Both the position numbers and the translations under genes were made by a program. DNA of 64,000 nucleotides from Diphasiastrum complanatum (Eukaryota > Streptophyta > Lycopodiopsida > Lycopodiales > Lycopodiaceae), in assembly GCA_029204225.1 (NCBI GenBank), contig CM055101.1, forward strand, positions 44,824,180 to 44,888,179, read 5' to 3'. Positions 1 through 10,962 of this stretch are shown here, in pieces (the stretch's first letter is position 1; each line of letters opens with the position of its first letter). The notes beneath the pieces are model-generated. The model was given only the letters and a program-made list of their open reading frames with translations. It did no database searches and was not told the origin of the DNA.

Positions 1-146
1 AGGTTCGAAGCCTAAGGAACGTAGTGCTTCGTCCTTCTTTCTATACCATTGTCTGGCTGCTTGTTTCAGACCGTAAATGTTTTTTTTTTCATGTGACATC
101 CGTATTCTGGATATTCTTGGTTTACAAAACCAAGTGGTTGGTCCAT
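1..146 (-). pseudogene. Ty1/copia RT fragment, cut by window edge
   Basis: Read on the minus strand from position 146, this gives an open stretch of about 48 residues from the copia reverse transcriptase. It begins MDQPLGFVNQEYPEYG and continues through the hallmark IYGLKQAARQWYRK to LRSLGFEP, then leaves the window. YGLKQA(A/P)RxWY is diagnostic of copia RT just upstream of the YVDD region. The A-A variant differs from the QAPR(S/A)WY form of the elements further right, so this is probably another copia clade. Upstream of 146 the frame is lost. Only a relic is visible. Confidence 0.75.
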
Positions 147-284
147 GAATAAGTCTTATTCCAATTCTGCATGACTAAAAGGTGTTCTAGTCATCTTGTC
201 TTTAAGACAAGATTCGCAGGTAGTTTGAATATCTCTACTTGTGATTTCGACTCCTTGAATTCCTTGACTTTTGTTGGCTTGGTA

Positions 285-1330
285 CAAGATTTTCACCAAC
301 CGAGATATCGTCTTCATCGAAGATCAGTTTATCGACCTCCAAGGCAAGGGCAAAGCTCACATAGTCGAACTATTGGACTCTCTTGAAGTATCAAACAGTT
401 ATGTTCCCAAGTCGACTATTCCTATTGAAGGTCCTAGCTCATCCACTTTATGCGCTCATTTCCCAAAAGATCAACAAGAGAACGAAAACCACCTATAAGG
501 TATAGCAACGAGTCTACAGCTTATCTTGTTCAAGAGTTGACTATTGTCAAGGAACTTAGTCAATCCGATTCCATTCTTTGGAAAGAAGCTATGGATAAAG
601 AGTTTTCAGCTCTTATCAAAAACCAAACTTGGACCATTGTCGAATTGTCTGCCATCAAAATGTAGTTGATTGCAAATGAATATTCAAAATCAAATACAAG
701 ACAGATGGAAGCATCGACTGAAGAAACACTCGACTTGTCATGAGAGGATAGTCTTAGGTACATAATGTCGATTACACTGAGACTTTCAGTCCAATAATTG
801 AACATTCTTCAATCAGACTTCTATTGTCATTTGCTGTTGCAGCAGATTTAGAGGTACATAAAATGGATGTACAGACAACATATCTTAATGGAGTTATCGA
901 AGAAGATATTTACATGATGCAACCAAAAGGTTATAATATCAAAGGCTAACAGAATCATGTATGTAAACTCTACATAGCACTTTATGGCTTGAAGCAATTT
1001 GCTAGAGCATGGGTTCAAAGGATCAACACTTTTTTATCGATCACGGCTATAAACCAAGCACTTCAGATTCTAATGTCTACTTCAAGTCAATGCAACATTC
1101 GTTTATTATTATCACTTTGTATGTGGATGACACACTACTTTCAGCAACAATATCAATCTAATAAAAGAAGCTAAATCAATGTTGTCTTCAGAATTTGACA
1201 TGACGCTCATTACTGTCTAGGTATTCAAATCCAAAGACACAGAAAGCGAAAGTTGATTTACATTACTCAGCAAAGATACATTCACAATATGTTGATCAGA
1301 TATAATCTGATGGATTGCAAATTAGCTCAC
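285..1330 (+). pseudogene. Degraded Ty1/copia pol (integrase end to RT)
   Basis: Several frames together follow copia pol. NRDIVFIEDQFID (about 290-330) resembles the RDVVFDE end of integrase. TRERKPPIRYSNES and LWKEAMDKEFSALIKNQTW (480-640) mark the spacer and RT start. KMDVQTTYLNGVIEEDIYM (about 860-915), LYGLKQFARAW (about 980-1010) and ITLYVDDT (about 1112-1135) are RT blocks, with the YVDD catalytic motif still readable. HYCLGIQIQRHRKRKLIYIT (about 1208-1265) is the block after it. Stops and frameshifts interrupt every block, so no protein can be made. It lies opposite in orientation to the RT fragment at 1-146, so two relics are juxtaposed. Confidence 0.75.
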
Positions 1331-1811
1331 TCACCGAGCTCTATTAGAGTATTGCTTTTAGCACTTACTGCTTACTAGTGGAAGTGCATTAAACAAAGTT
1401 TTTTCCAATTACTCAGAGATAGCTTAGAGTACGAGGTTTCATCCGCTATTGCTTTGTGATTTCATTATATGATTTGTCATGCTATTTACTAAATCAATCT
1501 ATCTTTTTATTGCGTTCAGTATCATGTCAGCATGTATGCTTCTATGTAGTCATTTGTAACTAATAAATCTCTTATTGTTTCATCTAATTTGTTGAATACT
1601 TCAATGTTGCAATATTCTATACAGTGACTTCACACTCTTGCTAAAATATTGAACGTGACTTCCATCATTATAGCTTTGTTCAATTATTGATAGGTGTAGT
1701 CATGCATAGGAAAGAAGGCTCATTCAGCTGTACTCGATAGTTCATCCATAGGTTTCGGATTATTGAATCATCATTCTTTCTTCCTACAAATAGAAATACT
1801 CTTTGTTGTCA
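1331..1811. other. No gene recognised
   Basis: This is AT-rich sequence between a plus-strand copia relic and a minus-strand gypsy relic. Some codons may extend the copia RNase H region, but I cannot follow a frame with confidence. Confidence 0.5.
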
Positions 1812-2887
1812 CTACGTGCCCCAAATACTCGACACGTGTCTTGCACAAGTCGATCTTTTGAGCATTGGCATACAAGACTGTGTCTTGTAACTTGCCAAAT
1901 ACAATCTAGAGATGAACCTCATTCTCCACCACCGTCTTACTATAGAATAATATGTCATCAATAAATTTGACAACCGTCTTGCCCATATTGTCATGCAGGA
2001 CATCGTTCATGAGCATCATGAATGTGGCGAGTGCATTGGTTAACCCAAACGTCATAACCAAGAACTCATAATGACCAAAACGGGTTTGAAAGCAACACAT
2101 TCAATAGATCATCAATCATGGGCATCAGATATCTGTGCTTGATAGTGATTTTATTCAATCTCCTATAATCAACGCACATTTGGAAACTACCATCCTTTCT
2201 CTTAACCAACAAAATAGGGGAGGCGAAAGGTGAATAACTAGGACGGATGCCTGAGGTATTCCTCCAACATCTTCCGTAATTCCTCCTCCTCTTTCAGGAT
2301 CATCCTATAAGGAGGCTGACATACCGGGCTTGCCCCTGGAATGAGCTCAATATGATGCTCTATGTTTCGACTAGGGGCACTGGCATGTTATCAATCAACA
2401 AATGTTTAAACTCAACTCGGATGGATGTCAGCTTGCTGGATCACTTCTGAGCTGTTGAGCTAAAGCATACTTTATAGAAGCACTTAAATAAGATGAAATT
2501 GCTTCTGAATTAGTAACTTGTGGGTTTATTGGTAAACTGCAAAAACTAGAATCAACATTCACATTTACCAAATAATAAAACCACACATACCGCAAGTCCA
2601 TCTTCTTTATTTGCATACAAGTAATAAGAGGGCCTTGTACAAATGGCCTCTCCCCTTGCAATATATGAGACAAAATTTCATGCCTAAAATATGCTCGTGT
2701 GAAAGGAAATCTATAGCGGGCTACTTACTCGCATGCCCCCACTTTCCTAGTACAACATCAAACTTGGCTAACTTGGTGATCTCAAAGTCTAACTTCTCAA
2801 AGTAAGTGTGAATAGAAAGCAGCGCCTGAGAGACTCATCGATCCCACACCTATGTGCCCTTACCATTTGGCACTCAATTGTATACTA
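1812..2887 (-). pseudogene. Ty3/gypsy protease end and RT, left part
   Basis: Minus-strand Ty3/gypsy pol. From right to left: a protease C-terminal part with KLAKFDVVLG (about 2740-2780), then an RT with MCVDYRRLNKITIKHRYLMP (about 2115-2195), [16 protein letters not shown] (about 2040-2090) and [11 protein letters not shown] (about 1940-1970). The F(V/I)DD box is the RT catalytic motif and is present. PASPILLVKRKDGSF-like sequence precedes it. Several stops and frameshifts break it. The protease continues in frame on the far side of copia element 1 (see 6831-7560), so this is one gypsy element cut in two. Confidence 0.85.
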
Positions 2888-3542
2888 TGTGAAAATTGTC
2901 AACATTTCCTAGCTAGTTTGAGGCCTAAATTGGCAATTTTTGTACATAGTTTTGGATCTAACATTTCACACGTGTGAAAGAGGCCTAGATACTTTTATTT
3001 TAGTATATATTTCATGTTGAAGAAGTCTCAAACTTCAGGACCTTCGAAATGACACCAAAATCATGTTATTTGGACATATAGGCCAAAATTGGCTATTTTA
3101 GGCTACTGGTGCCCTAAATTTGGGTCCTAAGTTCTAGAGAGAGGAGAGAGAGTCATCTCTCTCACCTATATTAGGCTGAAATTCGTGGAGAACAGTTTGG
3201 AAAAACTTACTGTATTGTTGAGAGAGATCAATAGATCATTGTCACAGTTTCTTCCTCCATTGAGAGCATTGCTTTGTGTATTGTCTTCAAGCTTTTGTGT
3301 ATGATCTTAAGAGGTTTCCAAAAGTGGTAGGGTGCTATTGTAGGGCTGGTATGCTGTTGTTTTTGGCTGCCATCAGTACCTTTTATTAGTTTCTTTTGTC
3401 TCTTGAATGCTTTGTCAAGTTCATGTGTATCAAAGGTAGCATTAGGATGCTTTGCCATTTCTAGCTTTTGTAGCTTGTTGTGCATAGATCTTAGCCAAGT
3501 ATCTTGGGATTTTGGATCCATTTAAGATCCACTTTTTTCACA
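2888..3542 (+). repeat. 5' LTR of copia element 1
   Basis: Starts TGTGAAAATTGTCAAC and ends CACTTTTTTCACA, so the ends form the short inverted repeat TGTGAAA/TTTCACA. The first 76 bp have no match in the 3' LTR; from 2964 on it matches 6248-6830. The start resembles the LTR start of element 3 (TGTGAGAAATTGTCAAC), supporting the boundary. It contains the palindrome TTTCACACGTGTGAAA at 2964-2979 and a short GA-rich tract near 3137-3162. Confidence 0.85.
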
Positions 3543-3554
3543 TGTTATCAGAGC
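3543..3554 (+). promoter_or_regulatory. Primer binding site (initiator Met tRNA)
   Basis: TGTTATCAGAGC directly follows the LTR end. It differs by one base from the usual copia site TGGTATCAGAGC, complementary to the 3' end of initiator Met tRNA, which primes minus-strand cDNA. Confidence 0.9.
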
Positions 3555-4698
3555 TAGTTGGCTAATATTTTAGTAAGGTTTTCATTTATGGTGATATTTG
3601 GATGTTTGATCAAGTTCTACATGATTATGCGTTGCATTGTTGATCAAATCTTACTAACCTTTGTTTTGTGAGTCGAACTTGTGGATCAAAAGCATATTTT
3701 AGGTCTATTGAAGATCACAGGCTGAGAAGAAGCTATTTTGGATTGGATCATAACACTTAATCATTTGTTGATTGTGAGGCTTGTGCATATTCAATACTAA
3801 CAATGTTATGTTCAATGTATTGTTGACAATCTCCACTTCTGTGGATGAACACTCTCCTTTGTGGATGAACACTCTCTTTAAGTGGATGAACCTTCTCCTT
3901 AAGTGGATGACAAATACTCTTTAAGTGATTTTGTATTTCTCCAAAAGGCTGAGCAAAGCTCCCACTTGGATGAAAGATTCCCTTTTGTGTGAACAGATTG
4001 TCAACAATCTTTTGCATAAATTTTGGTGTACTTTGTTGAGCATGTAAGTAACTCTCCTAATGTTATTTGATTGGAGCATTTGCTGGAAGGTTTTAACCAT
4101 TATGCAAATGTGTTTTCAGGTTCTTAACAGTTTGAGGAACATTCTCATGTGAAGTGATCTTAGATCTACATCTAAACACCAAGATTTGACAAGCTAGTGA
4201 AGCTAGTCTTGTGATTGACTAAGTGTGCTCTTTCATTCACCTCTAAAATTTATATTTATCACTTGATGGAGTTTATAAACTTTTAGAAGTGTGGTTTACA
4301 TGTGGTTTTATAGGTTGAATCAATATCTTAGTGTGTTGATCATATGTTGATCAAGTTTGTTCAATTCTAGGTATTCTTGGCAGCCTAGTCTTTTGTATTT
4401 TCTAAGAATGGAAGTAACTCATCACACCATAACTTGATTTGGTCACTTGCTGGAAAGTTTGAGAGCTTAAGCAAGAGTGTGTTCAGGTTGGTTTGAGTTT
4501 GTAATCCATTCTTAGTGTGTGCAAAGTGTTGCATGTGTTTCAATCTTCCTTTCTATGCTTGGAAACTAGCCAGGTTCAAGATATAAGTGTTTTAGGGTCC
4601 TAGATCTTCTGAGATCTCCTTATCCATCATTTGTTGAGAGGAAAGTGAGTGCTAGGTATATTAGGACAGAGCCTAAAAGTTGAAGAATCATTATATTC
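3555..4698 (+). other. Untranslated leader of copia element 1
   Basis: No coding frame of note. Two internally similar stretches, about 4070-4135 and 4432-4500, share TTGCTGGAA(A/G)G and an acceptor-like TGT(T)TTCAGGTT. A run of related GTGGATGAA/ACTCTC units lies at about 3840-3920. The gag ATG follows at 4699. Confidence 0.6.
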
Positions 4699-5560
4699 AT
4701 GGCTTCCAATGGTGGGATCATGTTAGAAACTAATGATAGGTTGAGTTCATCAAACTACTCTACCTGGAAAGTGAGGATGGAATCCTTACTTGAGTTGAAT
4801 GAAATCATGGACATAGTTGCAGGAACTGAAGAGAGACCACCCACCATTCAAGAGCAACAAAGGTTTGATAAGAAGGCCAAAAGGGCTCCTCATATCATTA
4901 AAATGAATGTTACCAATGAACTTCTCAAGGAAGTTGGTAATAGTCAAAGTGCAAGTGAGGCATGGAATGCCTTGAAGAAGCTCTTTGAATCAAAGTCCAC
5001 ATCTAGGGTATTGACCCTAAGGAGGCAAATATTTTCTAGTAGACAAAGAGAGGGTGAAAGTGCTCATGCATTTGTCTTGAGGGTTAAGTCCTTAAGTGAT
5101 GATCTAGCATGCATTGATGAAAGCATAAAAGATAGTGAAATAGTCCAGGTTATGTTGAATGGTTTGCTAGATGAACATGCTAACCTTGTGAAAAGTTTTG
5201 CCATTCAAAGAGTCTTGCCAAGTGTGGTTGACTTGCAAGAAATCTTATTGGCTAAAGAATATAGATTGCAATCAAAGCTTGATGGTGCATCCTTGCAAGG
5301 TGGAGGTGAAGAGGCTTTCTTCACAAAAGGCAAAGTCAAAGGCAAAGGCAATGGTCCAAAGGTGGTAACTCGGATCATGATGATCACTCTTCCTCCTCCT
5401 CTTCTACTTCTTTTAGAAAGAAAGACAAGTCAAAGTTCAAGTGCTTTTATTGTGGGATAAAAGGTCATTTTGCAAATGAATGTCATAAGAAGCAAAGTAA
5501 TGAAGGTAGCAAGCAAAACAACTTTTGTACTTCTAATGAGGATCTAGATTCTTGTGATTC
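4699..5560 (+). pseudogene. Copia gag, one frameshift
   Basis: Gag makes the particle shell of a copia element and binds its RNA. The ATG at 4699 opens a 253-residue frame whose first 200 residues are a UBN2-type gag: LSSSNYSTWKVRMESLL near the start, SEAWNALKKLFESKSTSRVL in the middle, and the conserved VQVMLNGL block near residue 155. The frame ends wrongly at 5460. A shift at about 5359 moves to the correct frame, in which the CCHC zinc knuckle CFYCGIKGHFANEC lies at 5442-5483. A single lost base in a G run explains the break. Close homologues in elements 2, 4 and 5 begin at the same Met context. Confidence 0.88.
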
Positions 5561-5564
5561 TCTC

Positions 5565-6272
5565 ATGATGTGTTCTTCAAGTCTAATGTCAAGTGGAAGT
5601 GACAAGGATTCATGGTGGATAGATAGTGGATCTAGTTCACACATGGCTAGTCACAAGGAGTTCTTTACTTCTTTTATCTCTTATGTTGGAACCAAGAAAG
5701 TCATTCACATGCCAAATGGTGGTGAGTGTATGATCAAAGGTATTGGCTCAATTCCTATTTGCCTTTATACTAATAGGAATGTAAGGCTTGATGGTGTTCT
5801 TTACATTCCTTCACTTTCAAGGAATTTGATAAGTGTTGGTCAAATGTTAAAAAAAGGATACAAGACAAAGTTTGTTGGGGATGTTTGCTTCATTACTAAG
5901 GGATATGTCTTGATTGCTAGGGGCAATAGACAAGGTAGACTTTACAAGCTTGATGCATTTGTTATGTCTAACAAGAGAAATGAAATGCATGTTGGTGGTT
6001 CTCTCAACTTTCAAAAGTCAATCCCTAGCATCAATAAGATTGGTAGATCTTATGCAAAGTATAAAGAACTTCCTTATGCTAGATCTAGGTTGAGATCTAA
6101 TGAGCTTCTTGGAGATAGTTATTGTTGTGCTAACTTGGCAACTTTTGGTGAATCTATGATCAATGTTTTGGATCCATTGGATCTCGAAGATGGACAAGTG
6201 CTACCTACTAGTCAAATGGAATCATGTGGTGCTAAATTAGTATCGTGTTTCACACGTGTGAAAGAGGCCTAG
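5565..6272 (+). pseudogene. Copia protease joined to an unplaced tail
   Basis: In the gag zinc-knuckle frame, an aspartic protease follows. SWWIDSGSSSHM (about 5608-5645) holds the D-S-G active site, and the later block RLDGVLYIPSLSRNLISVGQ is the standard copia protease end. After GRLYKLDAFVMSNKR (about 5975) the usual pre-integrase LWHxRLGH is missing. Instead about 270 nt of open sequence (SIPSINKIGRSYAKYKELPY and onward) without copia similarity runs straight into the truncated 3' LTR, where the frame stops at 6272. The tail is either a captured sequence or scrambled internal DNA. The element cannot supply integrase or RT. Confidence 0.8.
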
Positions 6273-6830
6273 ATACTTTTATTTTAGTATATATTTCATG
6301 TTGAAGAAGTCTCAAACTTCAGGACCTTCGAAATGACACCAAAATAATGTTATTTGGACATATAGGCCAAAATTGGCTATTTTAGGCTACTGGTGCCCTA
6401 AATTTGGGTCCTAAGTTATAGAGAGAGGAGAGAGAGAGAGTCATCTCTTTCACCTATATTAGGCTGAAATTAGTGGAGAACAGGTTGGAAAAACTTACTG
6501 TATTGTTGAGAGAGATCAATAGATCATTGTCATAGTTTCTTCCTCCATTGAGAGCATTGCTTTGTGTATTGTCTTCAAGCTTTTGTGTATGATCTTAAGA
6601 GGTTTCCAAAAGTGGTAGGGTGCTATTGTAGGGTTGGTATGCTGTTGTTTTTGGCTGCCATCAGTACCTTTTATTAGTTTCTTTTGTCTCTTGAATGCTT
6701 TGTCAAGTTCATGTGTATCAAAGGTAGCATTAGGATGCTTTGCCATTTCTAGCTTTTGTAGCTTGTTGTGCAAAGATCTTAGCCAAGTGTTTTGGGAGTT
6801 TGGATCCATTCAAGATCCACTTTTTTCACA
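6248..6830 (+). repeat. 3' LTR of copia element 1, 5'-truncated
   Basis: Matches 2964-3542 of the 5' LTR with scattered substitutions and one 4-bp GA difference. It starts inside the palindrome TTTCACACGTGTGAAA (6248-6263), so the first 76 bp of the LTR are missing at the deletion junction. It ends TTTTTTCACA and is followed by TACTG. Confidence 0.88.
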
Positions 6831-7560
6831 TACTGGTAATCAGATGGCACATTAGCCAAGTTAAGCTTCTTTGTTGCACGGGAGTTGATAATATTATGCG
6901 AGGAGCCAATGTCAAATAAAAACAAGAATATCTCGACCCTCTAGCTTCCCCTCATCCCTATCAGCTCACTATTCAAAAACTAATATCCATCCCATGCCTT
7001 GGTGGAAAGGAAACAAACTGGTGCATCTGGAATAATCTTCCACACCGAAATGGTCATGACCTACTTAGTGTCCTCATCACCGTTACCCAGTAAATCATCC
7101 AACATATCCTCATCCTTGTTTCCTTTATGGCATGACTACAAAGTATGGATCTTCTTGCCCATGCATCGAGGACAATCTTGGAACACGTGCTTGCCAAGGC
7201 AAAAAAAAACATAATCCTTCTTTCTTGGCCTTTTTCTTTTGTTCCATTGTGAGGGGAGATGTAATGTAGGCATATTCTGGTAAATAAAGTGTTGGCTTGC
7301 ATTTCAAAGCATGTTTGGATAGGTTGTCCTTGCAGGGGAGTATTGTGGCTCGCTTGCTGGCCACCCTTCCATGACCCCCCTCTGGTGCGTAAAAGACACT
7401 CTAGAATCTGGCGTTCTTTTGACATTGCCTTTGTAGTTGAGAGTAGTAGTAACTGCATGTTCCAAGGTCTTATAGCACATGCGGCCTCAATTCTTCCCGA
7501 AGACCATTGTATACCACAACCCATTCTGCTGTTGGATTTTAATGCTCAGGTCTAAATTCA
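6831..7560 (-). pseudogene. Ty3/gypsy gag end and protease start, right part
   Basis: The right half of the gypsy element split by copia element 1. On the minus strand, reading leftwards, a zinc-knuckle-like CFFCLGKHVFQDCPRC block (about 7160-7210) is followed by an aspartic protease active site LFLFDIGSSHNIIN (about 6885-6925), with T or S replaced by I in D(T/S)G. It ends NLANVPSDYQY at the insertion point. The protease resumes at 2887 with matching frame. Frameshifts lie between gag and protease, so this was already inactive or has decayed since. Confidence 0.8.
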
Positions 7561-8344
7561 TTCAGTAATTAGCATAATGAAATCTATATATACTTAGCAA
7601 AAAAATTCATAAAATCAAAATTATACTCAGAATATCAAAATCCATTCTGAGATCAAAATCTATTTCGACCCCGGGTCGAATCAAATTGGATCTAATATAT
7701 TTCGACCTTAACCGAATTTGACCTTGTACATATTTTGACCCCGACAACAATTTTTGACCCAGAGTCAATATTGACCCATATACTATTTTGACACTATCAG
7801 TCGTTTTTGACCCATATCGTGATTAGAAGGATGATGTTGATTGATTGTCAACTATGTACATAACTTTACTATTTACAATGACCGCTATCTACTATAGGAT
7901 GGCTCAAGTAGATTAAGTAGATCTAATCTTATACTTTCAAGTACTAATGGATTGATCAACAATCATCAACTAATGTATATACCAAATCAATCAGAATGAT
8001 CAAGGTGTGGTGGAGTAATTTTTCATTCTCAGTGAATTTAGACCCGCACGCTCCACGCCTCGTGTACTCTGATCTTTCTAGATAGTTTTTGTTTGATCCA
8101 AGAGTGCAGTTTTTGCTCTCACTATTGATTGTTCATTCGCACATTGCTTACTGATTAATGCGATTCTTGCTGCTATACTGATGCATTACCGATCCATAAC
8201 TCTATTCAATTCTTTTGCTGCTAGTATCTCGATCCAAATTTTGATTCTAGACATCTATCTCTGAATCGATCCCGATTTCGACTGAGATACTAATTTTCGG
8301 CATGGTATCAAAACACGTTTCTGATACACTACCATTTTCTGACA
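7561..8344 (+). repeat. Probable copia LTR (start not resolved)
   Basis: AT-rich non-coding sequence ending TTTTCTGACA immediately before a perfect copia primer site, so at least its right end is an LTR. A second primer-like TGGTATCAAAACAC lies at 8302, about 43 bp upstream, suggesting a small internal duplication. The part 7660-7810 carries repeated TTTGACC(C) and TCGACCC words. No second LTR copy is in the window, so the left limit is unknown. Confidence 0.5.
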
Positions 8345-8356
8345 TGGTATCAGAGC
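8345..8356 (+). promoter_or_regulatory. Primer binding site (initiator Met tRNA)
   Basis: A perfect TGGTATCAGAGC follows ...CTGACA. It marks the start of the internal region of a copia element whose gag and pol are not found downstream. Confidence 0.8.
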
Positions 8357-10087
8357 TTGCGATTTGGTAGACTACATTTTTGTGCATGTTATCAATCTTG
8401 TTTCCACCAAGACATTGTTTTTGAAAAGCGCACGACTAGCACTATTCCGATTTTGCTATTTCTACCAATGGTCACTCTATTGGATTTATTCCTCTACTCT
8501 CCTAAATCCCATGTTAATCTAGCTCCATTCACATTTTTGCATTCTTATATGCATCCTCGCATAGTCTGTAGAGATGCTCTTTAATCGAAGACATGACATT
8601 AGAATGACAACCGACTAATCGAGGAAGGCCAACTTGTCGAGGAAGTTCAACTTGTCCGACTATCGTCATGAACCGTCAAGATGATTGTCTCGACTTTATT
8701 GACTATTGGTAGCACCACGCTCGACTCCAAATAGTCGGAGGCTCCTCACGCCCACTTCTTGTACTGTGTAACTACTTGGACAATGACAACAGCCGCCACG
8801 ATCTACCCAAGACAGTGCAACATCTCTATCTCCTTTTTGTACATACATCTGCACTAATGTAAATTGTATATAGATGATGATCATTAGAACATCGACACCA
8901 AGAATACAAGACTCGACTATGAGACTGACACTGTAGATGCTTTCACGCATCGATTCTTGCTTTCAGACTATTGTTAAAAATAAGCTCATAGCTTTTACAG
9001 AGCGAAGTTAGCTTCCTGAGCACGTGGTTTAGCCTGCAATTATCTTGTGCTCATAGCATCTACCTTACTTGTATTTTTTATACATCAATTTGAATCAACT
9101 CTTGTCTTGTTATTGCTTTTAGATCTGAGTCGTGTTATATTCTTTGCTATTTCGTTATATGTTTGACTTTCTAAATTGCTTTGTCTGACTATTATGTTCA
9201 TGAAATTACTAAACCATCATGTTGAATATGACAATTCACTCTTGATCAATACGATCTTGATGAAGTATACAAATCACCACAAGAGTTGATCAAGACTTTT
9301 GTCTCAAATGCCAAAATAGTGCATTTCAGATAGCAATGAATGCAGATGCAATTATATACTAAGAGAAGAAGGTTGAAATCCTTCTTATTGAAAGAGAAAG
9401 AAATAATAATAGGGACATAAATATTTCTATACCAAGCCCTTGATGTACATAAAATACAGGAGCAACCAATTTTAATAGAAGAGCTTCCTAGTTCAAAAGA
9501 AAAAGTCAAAATAGGTGGATAGATAGTTTTTTTTAACAAATGATATGTATATAAATGCTTGGATAAAAAAAGGTATATATTCAGACATGTACACAACCCA
9601 TTTATGGGATTTTTATTACATAATATCAATTGTCACATTAAAACTTGTCTTTTGCTTTTATGGCCATTTCAATATTGATGGTAGACTTGTAATAATCTAA
9701 TGATTGATTCTATTTCTCTTCCACTATTTTGATAGTTTTACCAATGTCTATACATTTGATGTCATGCTCTTGTCTTTTACGTGCCTACAAAAAAGCACTT
9801 CCTAATATAAAAGAAAGTTTGAGCTTTAAAAGTCCCTTAGAAAAAGTTACCTTGCTAGTTACTATCACTATAATTTTTTGCTTTTACATATTTGTAAAAC
9901 AAACCGAAAGAAAAAGCTTTATTATTGAATATTGCATAGAAGCATGATTCATTACTATTGACAATCATTGTACCAAACTAAGTCAATAAAGACTTACCAG
10001 TTTCTCATGAACAATGAATTTGAAGTATTCAAAAATCTTGAATTGTAATCGGACTTATAATATCGTCCTAATATAGTGAAGATTGTT
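8357..10087. other. No intact gene; decayed retroelement leader
   Basis: Short open frames on both strands show no recognisable domains. The part 8600-8800 has repeated GTC-GA-rich words (CGACTTGTC, GTCGAGGAAG) like those at 19500-19720 in the LTR of another copia copy, so it is probably LTR or leader DNA. The sequence 9230-10080 is AT-rich with nothing I can name. Confidence 0.5.
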
Positions 10088-10334
10088 GGGGTATGAAAAT
10101 GAAATGGAAAGCCCCTCCCCTTGATGCAGGTACTATGCCCATTGAATTCGAATCAAAATGGTGAATCAAATGACTTGGTTGATTCTACTTGATTCTAACC
10201 TTGACGTCGTCAGAATCGATGGGATCAATTTGTTAGACAAACACATAGTTGATAGATTATGTGAAGAAAATCAGATCACTAAGATTCAATTTGTCCCTTT
10301 GATCTTTGGTTACACATCTAACACCATTAACAAT
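10088..10334 (-). repeat. LTR fragment of the TGTTGGG family
   Basis: Starts TGTTGGGGTATG and contains GAATCAAATGACTTGG, TTGATTCTACTTGATTCTAA and a TCGATGG..GACAAACACA block. These match the reverse complement of 32640-32797 in the same order. The copy ending at 20371 shows that the CCCAACA end is the primer-site end of the LTR, so this fragment lies in minus orientation. No primer site flanks it. Confidence 0.65.
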
Positions 10335-10944
<610 letters not shown>

Positions 10945-10956
10945 CTCCTCCTAAAA
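10945..10956 (-). promoter_or_regulatory. Polypurine tract of element 2
   Basis: Minus-strand TTTTAGGAGGAG directly precedes the 3' LTR start TGTTGAAA, the place where plus-strand DNA synthesis is primed. Confidence 0.75.
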
Positions 10957-10962
10957 ATGTAT

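Larger units (their letters stand above)
2888..6830 (+). mobile_element. Copia element 1, non-autonomous
   Basis: An LTR retrotransposon with 5' LTR 2888-3542, primer site 3543-3554, leader, gag, protease and a shortened 3' LTR 6248-6830. It begins TGTGAAAA and ends TTTTTTCACA. It is flanked by TACTA (2883-2887) and TACTG (6831-6835), a 5-bp TSD with one mismatch. Removing it restores the reading frame of a gypsy protease, which confirms the insertion limits. Integrase, RT and RNase H are absent. The 3' LTR lacks the first roughly 76 bp of the 5' LTR, so one deletion removed pol plus the LTR start. The shared LTR parts differ at only about a dozen positions by eye. Confidence 0.9.

Noticed and set aside
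3757-4017. Minus-strand 86-residue frame with KEKVHPLKESVHPQ repeats
   Set aside because: It derives from a short tandem repeat in the untranslated leader of element 1 and has no counterpart in related leaders.
8696-8950. 84-residue minus-strand frame near the 8.3-kb primer site
   Set aside because: No domain; it lies in presumed LTR or leader DNA with simple word repeats.
9246-9629. 127-residue minus-strand frame
   Set aside because: AT-rich and Leu/Ile/Tyr/Cys-rich, as expected of chance frames in AT-rich DNA; no conserved motif.
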